A stretch of 49,360 nt of DNA from Candidatus Uhrbacteria bacterium RIFCSPHIGHO2_01_FULL_63_20 (GTDB lineage: Bacteria > Patescibacteriota > Patescibacteriia > UBA9934 > GWF2-40-263), in assembly GCA_001791045.1 (NCBI GenBank), contig MGDT01000006.1, positions 44,957 through 94,316 on the forward strand. The letters are read 5' to 3'. Below the pieces are notes generated by a model that saw only the letters and a list, made by a program, of their open reading frames with translations, did not search any database and was not told where the DNA came from. Below, piece by piece: positions 46,558 to 49,360 of the stretch (the stretch's first letter is position 1; each line of letters opens with the position of its first letter). Both the position numbers and the translations under genes were made by a program.

Positions 46558-47643
46558 ATGTCTACCATCGCCATCGACGCCTCGAGCGCGGGGAAAGAAA
46601 AGAAGACCGGCGTGGAGTGGTACGCGTTCCACCTGATCGAGGCCATGAAGAAACAGGCGTTGCGGGAAGGCGAACGCGTGGTGTTGTTGTCGCCCACGCC
46701 GCTCGCGAGGCCGCTGTCCGATCTGCCGGAGGGCTGGGAATCCCGTGTCCTTGCGTGGCCCGGAAGGGGATGGATGAGTATCCGCGTATCGCTCGAGATG
46801 ATGCTCCAACGGCCCGACCTCCTGTTCGTCCCGTCGCAAGGATTGCCGATCGTCTCGGCGCGGAAGACCGTGACCACCGTGCACGACGTGGGGTTTCGAC
46901 GGGTGCCGGAGGCGTACTCGGACGAAGCGCGTCAGACGCTCGGACGGGTGACGCGGGACGCGGTCACGCGCGCCGATCTCCTGCTCACCGTTTCAGCATT
47001 CAGCAACAGGGAGATCGTCGAGATGTACGGCGTCGACGCTTCTCGGATCGTCGTGACTCCCCTCGCGTCGGTGATGTCACGGCGCTCCCTCCCCCGCAAA
47101 CCGTTCTTCCTTTTCGTCGGTCGTCTCGAGCGCAAGAAAGGCGTGGCCGACCTGGTCCGCGCCTTCACCGCGTTCAAGGCGTCTCGTCCCGCGGACGATC
47201 CGTTCGAGTTGGTCCTCGCGGGTCCGCGAGGCTACGGCTACGAAGAAATCAAATCCGAAATCCGGAATTCGAAATACGAAAAGGATGTCCGGGAAATCGG
47301 GTACGTGCCCGAACACGACGTCGCGCGTCTCATGGGCGAGGCGGCCGCGTTCGTGTTCCCGTCCCGCTACGAAGGATTCGGGATGCCGCTCTTAGAAGCA
47401 ATGGCGTGTTCAACGCCCGTGATCGCCTCGGATATCCCGGTGTTCAGGGAAGTGGCAGGGGAGTCGGCGTTGTTCGTGCCGGTCGGCGACGTGCAGGCGT
47501 TGGCGGCAGCGTTGACTCGCATGGCCGACGACCGGGCGACGCGGGAGTCGTTCGCGCACAGCGGACGTGAACGGGTGAAGACGTTCTCCTGGGACGAGAC
47601 GGCGCGACTCACCTGGGAGTCCATCCGGAATGTGTTAGACTAA
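46558..47643 (+). CDS. GT4-family glycosyltransferase
   Basis: 361 aa. MSTIAIDASSAGKEKKTGVEW begins the first Rossmann domain. The second shows PFFLFVGRLERKKGVADLVRAF, IGYVPEHDVARLMGEAAAFVFPSRYEGFGMPLLEAMACSTPVIASDIPVFREV (the E-x7-E nucleotide-sugar site), typical of GT4 retaining transferases such as mannosyltransferases. Residues EEIKSEIRNSKYEKD (about 232-246) come from a degenerate 7-nt repeat (47245-47282) and look like an in-frame insertion in a loop. Sugar specificity unknown. Confidence 0.86.
   Translation: MSTIAIDASSAGKEKKTGVEWYAFHLIEAMKKQALREGERVVLLSPTPLARPLSDLPEGWESRVLAWPGRGWMSIRVSLEMMLQRPDLLFVPSQGLPIVSARKTVTTVHDVGFRRVPEAYSDEARQTLGRVTRDAVTRADLLLTVSAFSNREIVEMYGVDASRIVVTPLASVMSRRSLPRKPFFLFVGRLERKKGVADLVRAFTAFKASRPADDPFELVLAGPRGYGYEEIKSEIRNSKYEKDVREIGYVPEHDVARLMGEAAAFVFPSRYEGFGMPLLEAMACSTPVIASDIPVFREVAGESALFVPVGDVQALAAALTRMADDRATRESFAHSGRERVKTFSWDETARLTWESIRNVLD
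47245..47282 (+). repeat. degenerate ~7-nt repeat within the GT4 gene
   Basis: Units close to GAAATCC (GAAATC, AAATCC, GAAATCC, GGAATTC, GAAATAC). It is far more A-rich than the surrounding coding sequence, which suggests insertion, and does not disturb the frame. Confidence 0.6.
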
Positions 47644-47651
47644 AGTGACAT

Positions 47652-48425
47652 ATGGACGAGGTGCTGAAGGAACTCAGGCGTTTGGGGCTTTCCGAGAAGG
47701 AGGCGCAGGTGTACGTCGCCTCGCTCGAGCTCGGTCCCGCCACGGTGCAGGACATCTCGCACAAGTCGCGGGTGAACCGCGCCACCACGTACGTCATGAT
47801 CGAGGCGCTGTCCGAGCGAGGGCTCATGAGCTCGTTCCAGCGCGGGAAGAAACGCTATTTCGTCCCCGAGTCGCCCGACCACTTGAAGCATCTCCTGCGT
47901 CACGAACGCACCGAGATCGAACAGAAAGAAGAGAGCCTCGGCAAGGTGCTCCCCATGCTGCTCGCCCTGTTCAACGTGGAAGGGGCCAAACCGCAGATCC
48001 GCTACCTCGAAGGGCCCGAAGGATTGCAGAGCGTGCGAGACACCTTCGTGGCGCTCAAGGGCGAATACATGCAGATCGTCCCGCTCGAGGAGGTGAAAAA
48101 GATGGGCGAGATCGTCTCGGGAAAGGAGGCCCACATCGGGAAGCTCGCGGTGACTTCGGCGAAACACCGCACGCTCATGGTCGCACGTCCCGAGACCGTG
48201 GACGATACCCCGCTCGTGAAGGACGGGGAATACCGCATCCTTCCGCCGGAGAAATTCCCGTTGTACGCGGACATCACGGTGCGGGAGAACCACGTGTTCT
48301 TTTTCTCGTACAGGTCCTCCATCCTGTCGGTGATCATCGTGAGCAAGGAAGTGGCGGACGCCGTACGGATGCTGTTCGATCTCGCGTGGGCAGGGGCCAA
48401 GGAGTTTCCCGAACGCCGGTCCTGA
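47652..48425 (+). CDS. TrmB-family HTH regulator
   Basis: 257 aa. The N-terminal winged helix (about 1-70) has LRRLGLSEKEAQVYVASLELGPATVQDISHKSRVNRATTYVMIEALSERGL, the TrmB DNA-binding signature, followed by a coiled segment and a C-terminal domain of the PLD-like type (IRYLEGPEGLQSVRDTF). TrmB proteins often respond to sugars; effector and target are not visible. It starts eight bases after the GT4 stop, so it may control the upstream glycan genes. A terminator follows. Confidence 0.82.
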   Translation: MDEVLKELRRLGLSEKEAQVYVASLELGPATVQDISHKSRVNRATTYVMIEALSERGLMSSFQRGKKRYFVPESPDHLKHLLRHERTEIEQKEESLGKVLPMLLALFNVEGAKPQIRYLEGPEGLQSVRDTFVALKGEYMQIVPLEEVKKMGEIVSGKEAHIGKLAVTSAKHRTLMVARPETVDDTPLVKDGEYRILPPEKFPLYADITVRENHVFFFSYRSSILSVIIVSKEVADAVRMLFDLAWAGAKEFPERRS

Positions 48426-48428
48426 AAT

Positions 48429-48628
48429 GAAAAAACGGGCGCTTGCGTGGCGTCCGTTTTCGTCCGGGGCGATGGGAAGGGCTTACGATCCGTCTCCACA
48501 ATGCATGTGCGGCTTCAGATAACGCGGGTGCCGGCGCAAGGGCTCGTGACCGATTTCCCATCCCATCTGGCTCTCCAACGCGTGCTCGCAAGCACCGGTT
48601 GCCTGCGGTCACCCACAAGGTGAGCGAC
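48429..48628 (-). ncRNA. putative ~200-nt structured small RNA
   Basis: On the minus strand a strong promoter (-35 TTGACA 48662-48657, 17 nt, -10 TAGTCT 48639-48634) is followed by a 200-nt region without a convincing ORF that ends at the AAAACGG/CCGTTTT hairpin. A clear stem is CAAC-GTGCT-TGCG-AGCAC-GTTG (48601-48576). GGGTG/CACCC and CCGCA/TGTGG pairs can also be drawn. Size is like 6S RNA, but no 6S signature could be confirmed by eye. Confidence 0.55.
48432..48460. terminator. terminator shared by the TrmB gene and the minus-strand RNA
   Basis: AAAACGG-G-CGC (48432-48442), loop, GCG-T-CCGTTTT (48450-48460). A/T runs occur on both sides, so it works in both directions. Confidence 0.7.
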
Positions 48629-48633
48629 CAGGG

Positions 48634-48678
48634 AGACTATCAGGATTCGGCCCCCCTGTCAAGGGGAGGTGACAGGGG
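48634..48678 (-). promoter_or_regulatory. promoter of the ~200-nt RNA with a dyad at -35
   Basis: TTGACA-N17-TAGTCT. The -35 is inside an inverted repeat CCCCTGTC (48653-48660)/GACAGGGG (48671-48678), a candidate operator. Confidence 0.55.
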
Positions 48679-48705
48679 AAATCGATGATTTGCGAGGGTT
48701 TTAGG

Positions 48706-48730
48706 GGAGATAAGGGTTATAAGGGTGGCG
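48706..48730 (+). repeat. A/C-rich repeat between the two small RNA loci
   Basis: On the minus strand ACCCTTATAACCCTTATCTCCC, similar to the tract at 24086-24113. Confidence 0.5.
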
Positions 48731-48734
48731 AGGG

Positions 48735-48763
48735 TTGACAGAAAGGGAGGGTTTTGTTAGTGT
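48735..48763 (+). promoter_or_regulatory. promoter of the plus-strand small RNA
   Basis: -35 TTGACA (48735-48740), 17-nt spacer, -10 TAGTGT (48758-48763). No gene start follows within 150 nt. Confidence 0.6.
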
Positions 48764-48769
48764 TTCCCG

Positions 48770-48912
48770 TTCCGCTGGTACTCCACGGAACCGTCGGGGG
48801 CATATCTTCCTGGCGAAGTAGGATGGAGGAGAGAGAGTGAGGAGAGAGTCCGCTGGGATGTATTCCGGCGAAGAAAAAGGCCCACGCATCGCGCGTCGGG
48901 CCTTTTTGATTT
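48770..48912 (+). ncRNA. putative ~140-nt small RNA
   Basis: From the predicted start near 48770 to a strong terminator (AAAAAGGCCC...GGGCCTTTTT at about 48877-48908). A hairpin GTTCCG/CGGAAC occurs near the 5' end, and the middle is purine-rich (GGATGGAGGAGAGAGAGTGA). Open frames in it are unconvincing. It does not show the SRP RNA GGAAG/AGCAG apex or 5S features. Function unknown. Confidence 0.5.
48877..48911. terminator. terminator of the small RNA and of the HEAT-repeat gene
   Basis: AAAAAGGCCC pairs with GGGCCTTTTT around an ACGC/GCGCGT interior. It lies just past the stop of the convergent HEAT-repeat gene and can serve both strands. Confidence 0.75.
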
Positions 48913-48916
48913 CGCT

Positions 48917-49360
48917 TCAAGACGTCTCCTCAAGGGTTTCTTCCAGGCGGCGTCGCATGTCCGGTTCGTATGTTCCCCATTCCAGGGAATGCGCCACGCG
49001 TTCGCGTTCCCCGCGTTTGCGACCCTCCAGGATGGACCGCAGCGCCTCGGGACCGTCCGGTTCGCCGATCTTGCACAGGGACAGGGCGGCTTCGAGCCGG
49101 ATGGCGCGGTCGGTCCAACCAAGGAGGACGCGAAGCCGCTTCGCTGCCGCCGCGAGATGGATGTCGCCCGCTAATTTCGTCCCGAGCCGGAACGCTTCCT
49201 TGCGCGCGCCGGGAAGCCGCCGATATCCTTCCTCCTTGAGGTCTGGGAACAGGCCGGCGATCGCGTCCTTGAGCGCCTTGCGTTCCCAGGGAAACGGCCA
49301 GATGACGCGTACGGCGAGCGCGCGCAGCTCCGGGTCCGGTTCGCGCAGGAGCGGGCGCAC
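48917..49360 (-). CDS. HEAT-repeat protein, C-terminal part (cut by the window edge)
   Basis: 147 residues ending at TGA 48917-48919; the beginning lies outside the window. Repeated helical pairs such as DPELRALAVRVIW, GWTDRAIRLEAALSLCKIGEPDG and EALRSILEGRKRGERERVAHSLEWGTYE look like HEAT/PBS-lyase-type repeats, usually protein-interaction scaffolds. Acidic C-terminus. The function cannot be judged from this fragment. Confidence 0.6.
   Translation of the reverse strand: MRPLLREPDPELRALAVRVIWPFPWERKALKDAIAGLFPDLKEEGYRRLPGARKEAFRLGTKLAGDIHLAAAAKRLRVLLGWTDRAIRLEAALSLCKIGEPDGPEALRSILEGRKRGERERVAHSLEWGTYEPDMRRRLEETLEETS

Noticed and set aside
48443-48688. Plus-strand 81-aa frame across the small RNA
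   Set aside because: No start signal, no protein-like features; it crosses a terminator and a strong minus-strand promoter.
1-49360. Alternative genetic code
   Set aside because: TGA ends many well-recognised proteins at the expected place (gapA, pgk, eno, xseA), so it is a normal stop here.

Overview
The window looks like a chromosomal segment of a high-GC member of the Candidate Phyla Radiation (Patescibacteria), most likely a Parcubacteria/Uhrbacteria-type lineage. The grounds are short ribosomal and translation proteins (EF-Ts of 195 aa, a TsaB-like protein of 131 aa), an archaeal-type UMP kinase, a partial glycolysis gene set, DUF3048, DUF4012 and TM0106-type proteins, and a Cas2/PaaX-like regulator without CRISPR. 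TGA is used as a normal stop, so this is not a Gracilibacteria/SR1 code. The lineage is an inference from gene content, not from a marker tree. I see no tRNA, rRNA or transposase gene.

Layout. 1-6012: rplY and DUF3048 (+), then prmC, a ~1 kb non-coding RNA locus, a sugar nucleotidyltransferase, prfA and rpmE (-). 6089-9171: queA, a small membrane protein (-), rpsB-tsf. 9311-16830: a glycolytic block, gapA-ndh-pgk-eno-HAD phosphatase in one overlapping operon, then a more A+T-rich Cas2/PaaX-like regulator flanked by two related palindromes, then gpmI. 16856-22348: PAP2 phosphatase, MltG, an unrecognised 436-aa protein, a UvrD-like helicase and a membrane-anchored protein. 22323-24732 (-): an SOS operon lexA, 58-aa ORF, DUF6504-like, dinB and possibly a 43-aa ORF, behind a nested GTTCG/CGAAC operator. 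24869-32311: a divergent MetK, then many small exported or membrane proteins, a cyclophilin lipoprotein, a DUF4015-like lipoprotein, a RecB-like nuclease and a C39-like peptidase. 32318-36014: xseA-xseB, a phage-holin-4-like membrane protein, UMP kinase and rplJ-rplL with an L10-type leader. 36057-39277: a large PP2C-like/TM/propeller protein (-) divergent from an HTH regulator and a TsaB-like gene. 39357-47643: MscS-like membrane protein, several glycosyltransferases, DUF4012, MreB and a GT4, an envelope and surface-glycan block. 47652-49360: a TrmB-type regulator, two divergent small RNA loci and the end of a HEAT-repeat protein.

How it works together. gapA, pgk, gpmI and eno cover lower glycolysis, with an NDH-2 inserted that could reoxidise the NADH made by GAPDH. 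The transcription pattern is unusual. Many promoters have a TGC-TANNNT-like -10 only 6-11 nt before the ATG (leaderless mRNAs), while operon-internal genes start at ATGA overlaps or in a recurrent TGATATG stop/start junction.

Most unusual content: (1) a ~1 kb structured RNA gene at about 2886-3876 (-) with its own promoter and terminator that I cannot assign to a family; (2) A/C-rich degenerate short tandem repeats and small hairpin repeats, several of them inserted in frame in genes; (3) small genes hidden in the SOS operon; (4) a Cas2/PaaX-like gene with paired palindromes next to gpmI; (5) two divergent small RNA loci near 48.4-48.9 kb. All functional calls are by eye from sequence motifs; no database search was run.
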